Shown here piece after piece: positions 17,735 through 26,638 of a stretch of 64,000 nt of DNA. The stretch spans positions 1-64,000 of the forward strand of contig JBBIPZ010000009.1 of assembly GCA_037442505.1 (NCBI GenBank). Reading direction: 5' to 3'. Source of the DNA: JBBIPZ01 sp037442505 [NCBI: Deltaproteobacteria bacterium] (GTDB lineage Bacteria > CALINM01). The stretch's first letter is position 1, and every line of letters begins with the position of its first letter. The position numbers and the translations under genes were made by a program. The notes under the pieces were generated by a model, which was given only the letters and a program-made list of their open reading frames with translations, did not search any database and was not told the origin of the DNA.

Positions 17735-19960
17735 TTGAAGAATACTTCTAAGATTTTTTCTCGAAATAAAGTTAAAGTTACTTTTTTAACGACTATTTTT
17801 TTTACTGTCTTTTTCATCTTTAATTTATCAATTACTATTAATGCTGGCTATAAATCTGGCAGACATAAATACAAAGATGGTGAATTGATAATTAAGTTTA
17901 AAAAAGGAGTCTCTGCATCTAAAGTTGCTGATTCTCATAAAGTTATTGGGGCTAAGGGTTGGAAAAGACTGCATCTTATAAATGCTGAACATGTAATTCT
18001 TCCAGAAGGGCTCACTGTTGAAGAAGCTTTAGAAAGGTACAGGTCCGACCCCAATGTTGAATATGCTGAGCCTAATTACAGAGTTCATAAAGTCAGTTTA
18101 ACGCCAGATGATTCTTACTTTTCTTCACAATGGGGGCTAAAAAAGATCGAGGCTGAGAAGGCGTGGGACATCTCTCGGGGATCAAGTAGTGTGTTGGTTG
18201 CAGTACTTGATACAGGAATTGATTATAATCACCCCGATCTAAAAGATAATATCTGGCTTAACCCGGATGAGAAATGTAGTGATGGTAATGATAACGATAA
18301 CAATGAAAAAATAGACGATTGTAAAGGTTGGGATTTTGTTAATGATGATAATGATCCAATGGATGATGATAGAAGTGGTAGTGGGTCTCATGGAACACAC
18401 GTCGCCGGGATAATAGGTGCGATTGGAAACAATGGTTATGGTGTTGCTGGAGTAAGCTGGCAGGTAAAGTTGATGCCTTTAAAGGTGCTTGATAATAAAG
18501 GCAGTGGATATATTTCTGACATTATTGATGCGATTAATTATGCCAAAAATAAGGGAGCTAAAATTATTAATTTAAGCCTGGAGGCAGAAGAAGCGGAAAG
18601 TGGTATAAATTCACTAAAAGATGCAATGAGCAGTGCTAATGATTGTTTGTTTATTGTTGCAGCTGGAAATAAAGGCTATGATTTAGATAAGATTAATATT
18701 TACCCAGCTTCTTTTAAATTAGAAAATTTGATATCGGTAGGCGCAACTGATAATAGTGATAGTAAAGGGTATTTCTCAAATTATGGTATTAATACAGTTC
18801 ATTTAGCAGCACCGGGCTCCAAAATTTATAGCACTCAAAGTAGAATGGCGCCTGGTTTTGTTAATTACACCACAGCCTTTTTTTATGAAACTGGGACGTC
18901 TATGGCAGCACCTTTTGTTACAGGTGTTGCAGCGTTGTTAAAGGCAAACAATCAAAATCTAACAAACAAAGATATTAAAGAGATCATTCTTGCATCTGTG
19001 GATAAAATTAACAACCTGCCTTTTTTTACGGGGGGGCGTTTAAATGCTTACAAAGCACTAACAATAAATCTTGATGAATTACCGCCATTAAAACCAGAAA
19101 ATTTGAGCTTTGCAGAGCAGCCTTCTGCAGGCAACCCTATTAAACTTAAATGGACGGATATCTCAAGCAAAGAAACTAATTACATTTTTGAGAGGAATCT
19201 TAGAAATAATGGTTTTAGCCTTCTTTCAATATTACCAGCAAACCAGAACACTTATACAGATAATATCTCACTTCAAGAGGGTGACATCGTATCTTATAGA
19301 GTTTATGCAGAAAACAGTAAAGGTAAATCTGATTATGTAGAGCTTAGCTTTTCTATTCCACTCTATCAACCAGAGAACCTTGTTGCTACTAAAATTGGTG
19401 GTGGAATAAAGCTTAGCTGGGATGACAAAACCGATAAAGAAGATGGTTACGAAATATGGCGACAGTCTGGGACAAATGATTACCAAATGATCGCTACTGT
19501 AGACAAAGATGTTACTGTTTACAACGATACTAACCTTAGTAGTAATGAAACCTTTTACTATTATAAGGTTCGTGCATACAACAGTCAGAAAGTTTATTCT
19601 TATTATTCCAACGAGGCATTTGTACGATTTCAAATACAATCATCTTCTGGTAGTAAAAGCTGTTTCATCGCAACTGCTGCTTATGGCACTCCTTACCATC
19701 CAGATATAGATGTGCTACGAAACTTTCGTGATAAATACTTATTAAACTTTGACTTGGGAAGAGCCTTTGTAAAGCTTTATTATAAATTTTCTCCACCCGT
19801 AGCTCATGTAATCAGTAAAAGCTTACTTTTAAGGGCGATTGTTTTATCATTGTTACTACCTATAGTTTATCTGATAAAGTTTCCGGTAACATATTTTCTG
19901 ATTTTGTTTATGCTACTGTTTTTGCTAAAAAAAAGACGTATTATCAAGTTTTGTAAATAA
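17735..19960 (+). CDS. Secreted subtilisin-like (S8) serine protease with CFI-box C-terminus
   Basis: A 741-residue exported protease. In order: signal peptide (hydrophobic to about residue 37), an I9-type propeptide (about 45-125), and an S8 catalytic domain with Asp159 (VLDTGIDYNHP), His219 (SHGTHVAG) and Ser389 (GTSMAAPFVTG), so it should be active. Two Fn3-like domains follow, then from Cys643 a CFIATAAYGTPYHP block, two hydrophobic stretches and a KKRR end. That tail matches the CFI-box-CTERM region, a proposed sorting or processing signal. The inserted DGNDNDNNEKIDD segment (about 180-195) looks calcium-binding. The start is TTG with a good ribosome site. Monocistronic. Confidence 0.93.
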   Translation: MKNTSKIFSRNKVKVTFLTTIFFTVFFIFNLSITINAGYKSGRHKYKDGELIIKFKKGVSASKVADSHKVIGAKGWKRLHLINAEHVILPEGLTVEEALERYRSDPNVEYAEPNYRVHKVSLTPDDSYFSSQWGLKKIEAEKAWDISRGSSSVLVAVLDTGIDYNHPDLKDNIWLNPDEKCSDGNDNDNNEKIDDCKGWDFVNDDNDPMDDDRSGSGSHGTHVAGIIGAIGNNGYGVAGVSWQVKLMPLKVLDNKGSGYISDIIDAINYAKNKGAKIINLSLEAEEAESGINSLKDAMSSANDCLFIVAAGNKGYDLDKINIYPASFKLENLISVGATDNSDSKGYFSNYGINTVHLAAPGSKIYSTQSRMAPGFVNYTTAFFYETGTSMAAPFVTGVAALLKANNQNLTNKDIKEIILASVDKINNLPFFTGGRLNAYKALTINLDELPPLKPENLSFAEQPSAGNPIKLKWTDISSKETNYIFERNLRNNGFSLLSILPANQNTYTDNISLQEGDIVSYRVYAENSKGKSDYVELSFSIPLYQPENLVATKIGGGIKLSWDDKTDKEDGYEIWRQSGTNDYQMIATVDKDVTVYNDTNLSSNETFYYYKVRAYNSQKVYSYYSNEAFVRFQIQSSSGSKSCFIATAAYGTPYHPDIDVLRNFRDKYLLNFDLGRAFVKLYYKFSPPVAHVISKSLLLRAIVLSLLLPIVYLIKFPVTYFLILFMLLFLLKKRRIIKFCK

Positions 19961-20007
19961 AGAAGGATAGAGGTTTTTTTCGTTTGCCTTCACTTTACCA
20001 GAATGAC

Positions 20008-20108
20008 AAAAATCCCCCTTCATCCCCCTTTGGTTAAAAGGGGTAACAACATGAAGTCAAATGTTTTTCGTATTCCTCTCTTTGCAAAAGAGGGGAAAGG
20101 GGAGATTT
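20008..20108. repeat. MITE-like inverted-repeat element and flanking repeat fragments
   Basis: The gap 19961-20271 holds a 101-bp element. Its left end (AAAAATCCCCCTTCATCCCC) and right end (GAGGGGAAAGGGGAGATTT) are imperfect inverted copies, and each half can fold into its own hairpin (CCCCCTTT...AAAAGGGG and CCTCT...AGAGG). Flanking pieces CCAGAATGACAAAA and CGAAGAATCTC resemble widely dispersed bacterial intergenic repeats. A perfect 16-base palindrome (GACCTTT-TT-AAAGGTC, 20159-20174) follows. No transposase is present. Confidence 0.5.
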
Positions 20109-20207
20109 GATATATTCGTGTCAATCTGTGTGACAACGAAGAATCTCAACCAAAGGAAGACCTTTTTAAAGGTCACAAGCTGTACCACGCTATTTTTTAA
20201 ACATACC

Positions 20208-20236
20208 TTTACTTTTTTTGATGTGATGATTATAAT
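20208..20236 (+). promoter_or_regulatory. Promoter of the FmdB-like gene
   Basis: TTTACT (20208-20213), 17-base spacer, perfect TATAAT (20231-20236), with GAGGTG and ATG 20272 downstream. Confidence 0.6.
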
Positions 20237-20271
20237 AATAAAAAAATCAGAAATATGTGAGGTGTTTTGCC

Positions 20272-20532
20272 ATGCCAACTTATGAGTATTTGTGTGAGAA
20301 ATGTGGCTATGTTTTCGAAGCAAGTCAAAAGATAACCGATGAACCTTTAAAAGAATGTCCCAAATGTGAGGGGGCTGTTAAACGTTTAATCTCTTCTGGA
20401 AATTTTATCTTAAAAGGTAGCGGCTGGTATCTTACGGATTATGCTAAATCTTCTGTGCCAGCTAAACAAGAAAAAAGCAATTCTTGTGGTAGTTTGCCCG
20501 CATGCAGCAGTTGTCCTTCATCTACAAAGTAA
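20272..20532 (+). CDS. FmdB-family zinc-ribbon protein
   Basis: An 86-residue protein with the FmdB/CxxC zinc ribbon: [16 protein letters not shown] gives Cys8 and Cys11, and CPKC gives Cys29 and Cys32. The tail is rich in Ser and Cys ([13 protein letters not shown]), which is common in the family. Proposed roles range from regulation to a ribosome-associated function; none is proven, so I give only the family. I chose ATG 20272 (GAGGTG site, canonical MPTYEY start) over an upstream in-frame start at 20257. It heads a three-gene run with the small membrane protein and the DUF2723 protein. Confidence 0.9.
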   Translation: MPTYEYLCEKCGYVFEASQKITDEPLKECPKCEGAVKRLISSGNFILKGSGWYLTDYAKSSVPAKQEKSNSCGSLPACSSCPSSTK

Positions 20533-20535
20533 AAG

Positions 20536-20730
20536 ATGGATGGGCTAACTCTATTAATTTTAGTTTGTGTAGCCCTGTTTAGCCTGTTTATTTTTTTTAA
20601 AGTTTTGAAATTGGTGGGCAAGCTCGTTTTTCTGTTTTTACTGCTTGCAGGAGTACTATATTTTTGGGCTAAATTCCATTCACAGAGTTTCGAAATGTTT
20701 TATTTACAGATTAAGGGCTTTTTTAAGTGA
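20536..20730 (+). CDS. Small membrane protein of unknown function
   Basis: A 64-residue protein that is nearly all hydrophobic, with two predicted membrane helices (about residues 5-25 and 28-46) and a short polar tail. It lies 3 bp after the FmdB-like gene and its TGA overlaps the GTG start of the DUF2723 gene, so expression as part of this operon is likely. No ribosome site is obvious. I recognise no family. Confidence 0.5.
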   Translation: MDGLTLLILVCVALFSLFIFFKVLKLVGKLVFLFLLLAGVLYFWAKFHSQSFEMFYLQIKGFFK

Positions 20731-22826
20731 AGAAGAATATTCTTGTTGCAGCATTTCTATCGATAGCGTTTTTTATAGTCTACCTTTTTCATATTCCTCC
20801 CACGTTTGTTTTTGGGGACGCACCCGAGCTTGCTCTCGCATCTTTATCGCTTGGTATTGCGCACGCACCAGGTTATCCTCTATATTCTTTGATTACACAT
20901 CTTTTTAGTTACCTTGTACCTTTGGCAGACTATGCGTTAAGATGCAATATATTTTCTGCGTTTGTTTCTTCTGTGACGATTTTTTTATTGTATCTTTTAC
21001 TGACTAATTTAAAGGTTGGAGCTATTTCTGCTTTTATATCGTTAGTTTTGTTTGGTTTGTCGGAACTTTTTTTTAAACAGGCTATAATTTCAGAAGTTTA
21101 CAGTTTAAACTCTCTGTTTTTTGTGATTTTTCTTTATATCACTGTTAAATATGAGCAGTCAAAGGATGCAAGGTTTTTGTTTTTAATATTATTTTTGTCA
21201 GCTTTAGGACTTGGCAACCATCACACAATTCTTTCTGCAATCTTTGTTATTTTGCTTTACTTTTTTGTTTTTAATCGTAACTATAGATTAATTTTGCCCA
21301 TTTTTTTGTTTTTTATATTGGGCGTTTCTGTTTATCTTTATTTGCCTGTTCGTGCAACTGCTGAACCGGGTATCAACTTTGGAGATCCCAAAACAATCGA
21401 AAACTTCTGGCAGGTTGTGACAAGGTGGCAGTTTGGTTTTGCAGGAAGAGAATATACGTTAGACTCTTTTGTTATACAAAGTATAGATTTTTTTTATTTT
21501 ATTAACAGGCAGTTTTACGCCGTTTTCTTGCTTTTGATGATTTTTGGTATATTCTTGTTTTTTAAATTTAATATCAGGTTGTTTTTTGTTTTCTTTGCTA
21601 TCTTTTTGGTAAATGGCATCATCACAATTTATGTTTTAAATCCTGATAAAGATGAGTTTTTTCTTGTGCACGAGTTTTTAACTCCGTCGTTAATCGTTTC
21701 TGTCTGTTTCTTTGCTCTGGCGTTTGATTGGTTGGGGCGGCGGAGAATTGTTAGTGTATTACTGACGTTGGTTTTACTATCATCTGCAGCATATAAATAT
21801 TTTAATCAGATGCCTGCTTTGAATCAAAAAAATAATATTTTTGCTAAGAAACTTGCTAATGACTCACTTATTATATTGCCAGAAAGGGCTGTTGTTATAG
21901 GTGAATCTGATTATACTTTGTTTCCGCTTTTTTATTTGCAGGAAGTCTATAATTTAAGAAAAGATGTGACTGTTTTAGATGCTGATTTTTTTATGTTGCC
22001 ATGGTATCAGCAACAACAAATCAAAAAGCTTCCTTTTTTAAAAGACCTGATGCCTGACATAATGGAACACAGTGGTGGAAAAGGTAAGCTTAAAATAGAT
22101 TTTACTGCTTTAGAGTCTTTTAAGATTAATCAGGCATTTCTTCTGGCAAAAAACGTCTCAGAAAGGTTAAAGACAGAAGTTTTTTTTACATACGATTTTG
22201 CTGAAATGGCAAAATTATATCGCCCTGACATAGCTGCAAGACTTGCCCCTTATGGTACACTTTATAAGGTTTTTATATCTGAACAACCAAAAGAGTATTA
22301 TCCACCATATGATACCTTACCATTTACCAGAACTATCTATCTACAACCTGAAGAAGCTTTGCTTTTAACTCCATATTTACCATACTTGTTTAAAGATGTT
22401 GAAATAGCATATCTACAAAAGGACTTTTCTAAGTCTGCACGTATTTTTGAAAATATTTACATGATTACCCCTACAATTTACAATGCCGCAAATCTTGTAA
22501 TAATGCTTGCGGAAGAAGGTAAAAAGATCAGTAAAGCACAGAAATTAATTGATAATGTTATTTCAGGATTGAGTGTGCCAGACCCAAAGGTTTATTTAGC
22601 CAAAGGTGTTGTTGAATTGAAAAAGGGTAATCTTAGCGATTCAATCAACATTTTAAGCGGTATCGAAGCCAGGTATCCCCAGATATGTGAGGCTTCTTTT
22701 TATCTTGTTGAGGCTTACTTGAAGTCTGGAGAACAGGCAAAAGGAAGACTTGCATACGAAAGGGTTATGAGGGACTGTAACGATTATTATAAGCAGCGTG
22801 CTGCAGCTCTTATGAATCAAAGGTAA
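20727..22826 (+). CDS. DUF2723 multi-spanning membrane protein with TPR tail
   Basis: A 699-residue inner-membrane protein with about ten to twelve membrane helices in the first 360 residues, then a soluble C-terminal part with TPR-like repeats (from about residue 570). The N-terminal GDAPELALASLSLGIAHAPGYPLY matches the DUF2723 family, which is related to GT-C glycosyltransferases; the acidic residues of GDAPE sit in the first periplasmic loop, as expected. It may move a sugar from a polyprenyl carrier onto an envelope acceptor; that is inference. GTG start. It ends inside the 3' end of convergent thiL (17-bp overlap). Confidence 0.85.
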   Translation: MKKNILVAAFLSIAFFIVYLFHIPPTFVFGDAPELALASLSLGIAHAPGYPLYSLITHLFSYLVPLADYALRCNIFSAFVSSVTIFLLYLLLTNLKVGAISAFISLVLFGLSELFFKQAIISEVYSLNSLFFVIFLYITVKYEQSKDARFLFLILFLSALGLGNHHTILSAIFVILLYFFVFNRNYRLILPIFLFFILGVSVYLYLPVRATAEPGINFGDPKTIENFWQVVTRWQFGFAGREYTLDSFVIQSIDFFYFINRQFYAVFLLLMIFGIFLFFKFNIRLFFVFFAIFLVNGIITIYVLNPDKDEFFLVHEFLTPSLIVSVCFFALAFDWLGRRRIVSVLLTLVLLSSAAYKYFNQMPALNQKNNIFAKKLANDSLIILPERAVVIGESDYTLFPLFYLQEVYNLRKDVTVLDADFFMLPWYQQQQIKKLPFLKDLMPDIMEHSGGKGKLKIDFTALESFKINQAFLLAKNVSERLKTEVFFTYDFAEMAKLYRPDIAARLAPYGTLYKVFISEQPKEYYPPYDTLPFTRTIYLQPEEALLLTPYLPYLFKDVEIAYLQKDFSKSARIFENIYMITPTIYNAANLVIMLAEEGKKISKAQKLIDNVISGLSVPDPKVYLAKGVVELKKGNLSDSINILSGIEARYPQICEASFYLVEAYLKSGEQAKGRLAYERVMRDCNDYYKQRAAALMNQR

Positions 22827-23796
22827 ACTTGTGTTGATATGATTCTGTAGCAACTTTTATAGTTTTATTGTTTTCCTTAATGTAAAAGCCTGCTTTGACA
22901 ATTTTGCCGATTTTTGTAATTGGGATTTTTAACTCTCTTGAAATCTTTAATATATCGTTATGGTGCTTTTCTCTTGTAGTGAATAAAAGCTGATAGTCAT
23001 CACCCCCGTTAAGAACAAAGTTTATGTATTCTTCTTTTTTAAATAGTGTCTTTAGCAGTTTAAGAGTAGGGAGACTTGTAATATCAAGTAACGCCCCTTT
23101 ATTGCTTTCTTCAAGGATATGTTTTAGGTCTCCTAAAAGCCCATCACTAATATCAATCATCGAAGTAACAATCGCTTTTTTACGCAAAAGGTTACCCAAT
23201 GCAATCTGCGCTATTGGTTTTTCATAAGCATTGAGAAGTTTTTTGGGTACATCTTTTTTTGCTTTTAGCAATGCTAAACCAGCAGATGCCAGTCCTAAAT
23301 CTCCAGAAACGTAAATGTTATCTGAAACTAATGCGCCAGTGCGGAATACTGGCTTTGCATCGCAAACACCTATAACTGCAACCGTAATTGCGGTTGCTTT
23401 AGATTTGGTAATATCTCCGCCGACGAGTTCAGTGTTGTAATACTTACATGCATGCTTTATACCAGAAGAGATTGCTTTAAAAGAAGTCTTGTTAAAATTT
23501 GTTGAAATTGCAAGACTTACGAGAATATATTTTGGTATTCCTCCCATAGCAGCTATATCACTAATAGCACGGGACACCGCCTTAAACCCTATGTTTTTAA
23601 TATTTTTTTGTATTGTCATGTCAAAATGAATATTTTCGACCATATTGTCAATTGTCAGCAAAGTATATTTACCTTGATTTTTAACTACTGCACAGTCATC
23701 CCCAATACCTTTTATGACATAGGGAGAATATGATAATTTTTTTCTTATCTCTTTGATCAGTTCAAATTCAGTGTATATTGATGACATCTCAGTCAT
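22810..23796 (-). CDS. thiL: Thiamine-monophosphate kinase
   Basis: ATP-dependent enzyme making thiamine diphosphate, the last step of vitamin B1 cofactor synthesis. The 328-residue protein shows the PurM-like fold signature: GIGDDCAVV, TIDNMVENIHFD, AVSRAISDIAAMGG, GGDITKS, DISDGLLGDLKH and NGGDDYQLLFT. I start it at ATG 23796, which overlaps the end of the DtxR-FeoA gene by eight bases; nearby in-frame TTG 23802 and ATG 23787 are possible. The pyruvate-type oxidoreductase at 48-51 kb needs its product. The link with the feo operon is probably just cotranscription. Confidence 0.94.
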   Translation of the reverse strand: MTEMSSIYTEFELIKEIRKKLSYSPYVIKGIGDDCAVVKNQGKYTLLTIDNMVENIHFDMTIQKNIKNIGFKAVSRAISDIAAMGGIPKYILVSLAISTNFNKTSFKAISSGIKHACKYYNTELVGGDITKSKATAITVAVIGVCDAKPVFRTGALVSDNIYVSGDLGLASAGLALLKAKKDVPKKLLNAYEKPIAQIALGNLLRKKAIVTSMIDISDGLLGDLKHILEESNKGALLDITSLPTLKLLKTLFKKEEYINFVLNGGDDYQLLFTTREKHHNDILKISRELKIPITKIGKIVKAGFYIKENNKTIKVATESYQHKFTFDS

Positions 23797-24445
23797 GCTC
23801 AACTCTTACAAAAATCGCCTGAGCAATGTCTTTGTCAACAGCAAACTCGCTATTCCCAATTTGAAATAGGCAACTTGGGAATGTTTGTTTGACTGTGATT
23901 TTGACTCCTGGTAGAATTCCCATTGATGCAAGGCTCTGTAAATTTTTTTGTGCTACGCCTTGTATATACGCTATCTTACCAGCCTGTCCAAATTTTAGCT
24001 GACTTAACGGTTGAACGTATTTGTCTCCTACCTTTAAGTTAGCCTTACAACAAGGTCCTGCAGGAATAGGATTGCCATGTGGACAGGTCTTTGGGTGTCC
24101 TAATAGTGTGCATACTTTATCTTCGATACCTTCTTTAAGGTAATGCTCAATCTTGCACGCAGTCTCATGAATACTGCTCCCGCTTAAATCAAGAACATCT
24201 ACAAGTAGCTTTTCTGCAAGTCTATGTCTTCTGACAACATTTTCACCTTTTGCGTCACCATCATTTGTTAACGATATGTTGTCATCTTCCACAGTTATAA
24301 GTTTTTTGCTAAGAAGCTCCTTGATTTCTTCTGAATCTTTTTCTACGCCGAGCACATTAAAAGAGAGCTCTTTTTTATTTCTCTCTTTTTTTGAGATCCA
24401 TAACATCTCTAAAATTTCTTCAATTTTTTCAAGTAATGGTGTCAT
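23789..24445 (-). CDS. DtxR/MntR-type metalloregulator with C-terminal FeoA domain
   Basis: A 218-residue fusion. Residues 1-75 form a winged-helix-like start, 75-130 the DtxR-type dimer and metal region (RRHRLAEKLL, GHPKTCPHGNPIP with extra cysteines ending PCC), and about 140-216 a FeoA/SH3-like domain (LKFGQAGKIAYIQG, SMGILPGVKI). It presumably senses Fe(II) or Mn(II) and controls transcription. No separate feoA exists in this operon, so the fused domain may also serve FeoB; that is inference. An AAAGGAGC ribosome site precedes the ATG. It overlaps thiL and follows the zinc-ribbon gene. Confidence 0.88.
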   Translation of the reverse strand: MTPLLEKIEEILEMLWISKKERNKKELSFNVLGVEKDSEEIKELLSKKLITVEDDNISLTNDGDAKGENVVRRHRLAEKLLVDVLDLSGSSIHETACKIEHYLKEGIEDKVCTLLGHPKTCPHGNPIPAGPCCKANLKVGDKYVQPLSQLKFGQAGKIAYIQGVAQKNLQSLASMGILPGVKITVKQTFPSCLFQIGNSEFAVDKDIAQAIFVRVEHD

Positions 24446-24456
24446 CTTTGCTCCTT

Positions 24457-24609
24457 TTATTCTTTTATTTCAACGGTTTTGTCAAGTGGAAATTCGTATC
24501 CACAATTCGGGCATTTAATCAGCCCGCAACCTTTTTTACCACATGCTGCACATGCTTTGCCAGCTTCTTCTCTTTTAAATTTTTTACCACACAGAGGGCA
24601 GACAATCAT
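24457..24609 (-). CDS. 50-residue zinc-ribbon peptide in the feo operon
   Basis: A very small protein starting MIVCPLCGKKFKREEAG with seven cysteines (4, 7, 20, 23, 28, 33, 36), arranged as CxxC, CxxC and CPNC, likely holding one or two zinc or iron ions. GAGGT lies just before ATG 24609. It sits 12 bp after feoB and 11 bp before the DtxR-FeoA gene, so it is cotranscribed with the iron importer. I do not recognise it as FeoC. It could be an iron-handling or regulatory partner of FeoB, which is speculation from context. Codon use and frame are clean. Confidence 0.75.
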   Translation of the reverse strand: MIVCPLCGKKFKREEAGKACAACGKKGCGLIKCPNCGYEFPLDKTVEIKE

Positions 24610-24621
24610 TTATTACCTCAC

Positions 24622-26574
24622 TTATAATTTTATACCTGTCATAATTAAAATCAAATGTAGTAAATATCCAACCATCATAGAGAAGATTAAAACAAAACCA
24701 GCAATGTACAATCCAGTTTTCATGCCTCTTTCCTTAATTGTCATTATAAATTGGGCAATGCAGGGAAGAAAAAGAGTGAGCATAACAGACATTATCAAAA
24801 GTTCATTGTTATTAAAAACTCCGTTTTTATGCATATCATAAAGTCCCGCAGCACCATAGTCTCTTCTAAAAAAGCCAAATAAAAAAACTACAGCCGCCTC
24901 TTTTGGTAAGCCAATAAATTTTATGAAAAATGCAATAATTTTGATCAAAAAATCGAAAATACCTGTTATTCTCCCTACCCATATAAACAAACTTGCGTAA
25001 ATGAAAAGTGGTATCACCTCTTTAAAGTACCAAACAAGCCTTGTGTATGTTTTTACAAAAATATTTTGTAGCTTTGGTATTCTAACAGGTGGTATTTCAA
25101 CAAAAAACAGTGTCTTTTCACCTTTTATTAGTTTGCCTGATAGATAGCCGACCAGAATAAAAACAAGAAAAAGTATAGAGACCCAGATGCCAAGAAGGGC
25201 AGGGGAATGGCTTAGAACCGCTAACATTACCCCTAACTGTGCAGAACAAGGTACAGCAAGAGATAATAAAATCGTAGTAATTATACGTTCTTTTTTGGTA
25301 CTCAGTGTCCTTGTAACCATGGTTGCCATAGTATCGCATCCAAAACCAAGCACTAATGGTATTACAGCCCTTCCAGTAAGTCCAATTTTTTTGAAAAATC
25401 TGTCTAAAAGCATTGCTAACCGTGGGAGATATCCACTATCTTCAAGTATCGAAAAGAACAAGAAAAATGTAGTAACAATAGGAAATATGATTGCAATAGC
25501 ATACTTGATACCCAGGGTGATTATACCGTAATCCCTGATTAATAGTTCTTTCAACACTTCATAAGGAATGTTTTTTTCAATAAAATTGACAAATCCCGGT
25601 AATAAAAATTTTTCAAAAATTTCGGTTTCAATAAAATCTACAAGAAATCCCGCACCAAACTCTCCAACAAACTTATATAAACCTAAATATAAAACTAAAA
25701 ACAGAATCGGGTAACCCCAAATATATGACATAGTGATTTTGCTCAAAAAGTTGACAAAGTTATTTTGTTTTTTTACTGTATCGTTATTAATAACCTTTTG
25801 TGCTATGGAAGTTGCTTCTAATTGACGCTTTAGTGCCATTGCATAATCAATAGACATCCTTAGCTGTTCTATCAATTTACGCCTTAGTTCATCAACCACT
25901 TCTATAGTATTTTTACCTTCAATTTCTAACACCTTTTCAGTTGTAATTTTATCCTGTTGGATGAGCATCGAAGCAATAATCCTTTTGGAAACCGTATAGT
26001 TGCCTTTTAGTAAAGTTTCAATATTTGTAATGGTCTTTTCAATTACTTCGTCAAATTTCAAAAGATTTGGGGTTTTTACACCGTAATTAATAATATAGTT
26101 AAAAACGGTTTTTATCCCTCGCTTTTTTATTGATATGGTAGGAATAACTGGTACGCCGAGTATCTTTGAAAGAAGCTCGTGGTCAATTTTGATGCCTGAT
26201 CTTTCTGCCTCATCCATCATATTTAGAACGACTATAACCGGGATGCCTGTTTCGATGAGCTGGAATGTAAGAGGCAACATACGCTCAATGTTTTTGGCAT
26301 CCAGTACATTGATTATGATGTCTGCGTTTTGAAAGAAGATAAAGTCTCTTGCAACTCTTTCTTCCTCTGAAATTGGTAGCATTGAATACATACCCGGCGT
26401 ATCTATAATCTTTATTTCGCAACCTGATTTGTAAACGACTCCTTCTGTAACCTCTACAGTTGTGCCAGGGTAGTTGGAAACGGCTACATACTTACCTGTC
26501 ATGGAATTAAAAAGAGCACTCTTCCCAACATTAGGATTGCCTACAAGTAAAACAGTAATTTTTCTATTATTCAT
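24622..26574 (-). CDS. feoB: Ferrous iron transporter FeoB
   Basis: Inner-membrane Fe(II) importer with an N-terminal G-protein domain. The 650-residue product has G1 GNPNVGKS (residues 12-19), G2 NYPGTT, G3 DTPGMYS and G4 NMMDEAER, then a helical GDI-like linker, two Gate domains with the conserved cysteine (VPCSAQ, LPCIAQ) and about eight membrane helices. FGFFRRDYGAAGL is a further family motif. The length is slightly short but complete. It is the first gene of feoB-zinc ribbon-DtxR/FeoA-thiL. A Fur-like box overlaps its promoter. Iron import suits the many Fe-S and NiFe enzymes in the window. Confidence 0.97.
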   Translation of the reverse strand: MNNRKITVLLVGNPNVGKSALFNSMTGKYVAVSNYPGTTVEVTEGVVYKSGCEIKIIDTPGMYSMLPISEEERVARDFIFFQNADIIINVLDAKNIERMLPLTFQLIETGIPVIVVLNMMDEAERSGIKIDHELLSKILGVPVIPTISIKKRGIKTVFNYIINYGVKTPNLLKFDEVIEKTITNIETLLKGNYTVSKRIIASMLIQQDKITTEKVLEIEGKNTIEVVDELRRKLIEQLRMSIDYAMALKRQLEATSIAQKVINNDTVKKQNNFVNFLSKITMSYIWGYPILFLVLYLGLYKFVGEFGAGFLVDFIETEIFEKFLLPGFVNFIEKNIPYEVLKELLIRDYGIITLGIKYAIAIIFPIVTTFFLFFSILEDSGYLPRLAMLLDRFFKKIGLTGRAVIPLVLGFGCDTMATMVTRTLSTKKERIITTILLSLAVPCSAQLGVMLAVLSHSPALLGIWVSILFLVFILVGYLSGKLIKGEKTLFFVEIPPVRIPKLQNIFVKTYTRLVWYFKEVIPLFIYASLFIWVGRITGIFDFLIKIIAFFIKFIGLPKEAAVVFLFGFFRRDYGAAGLYDMHKNGVFNNNELLIMSVMLTLFLPCIAQFIMTIKERGMKTGLYIAGFVLIFSMMVGYLLHLILIMTGIKL

Positions 26575-26596
26575 CTTCGCTCCCGTAACTTTTATT

Positions 26597-26615
26597 GATA
26601 ATGATTTTCATTATA
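26597..26615. promoter_or_regulatory. Fur-box-like operator
   Basis: GATAATGATTTTCATTATA matches 16 of 19 positions of the E. coli Fur consensus. It lies 22 bases upstream of feoB, covers the -10 box of the feoB promoter and lies 16 bases from the -35 of the divergent PAS-like gene. Confidence 0.75.
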
Positions 26616-26638
26616 CTGTTTTAAAACTTTTTTGTAAA
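26610..26638 (-). promoter_or_regulatory. feoB promoter
   Basis: Minus strand: TTTACA (26633-26638), 17-base spacer, TATAAT (26610-26615). The -10 is inside the Fur-like box, so repressor binding would block the polymerase directly. Confidence 0.7.
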
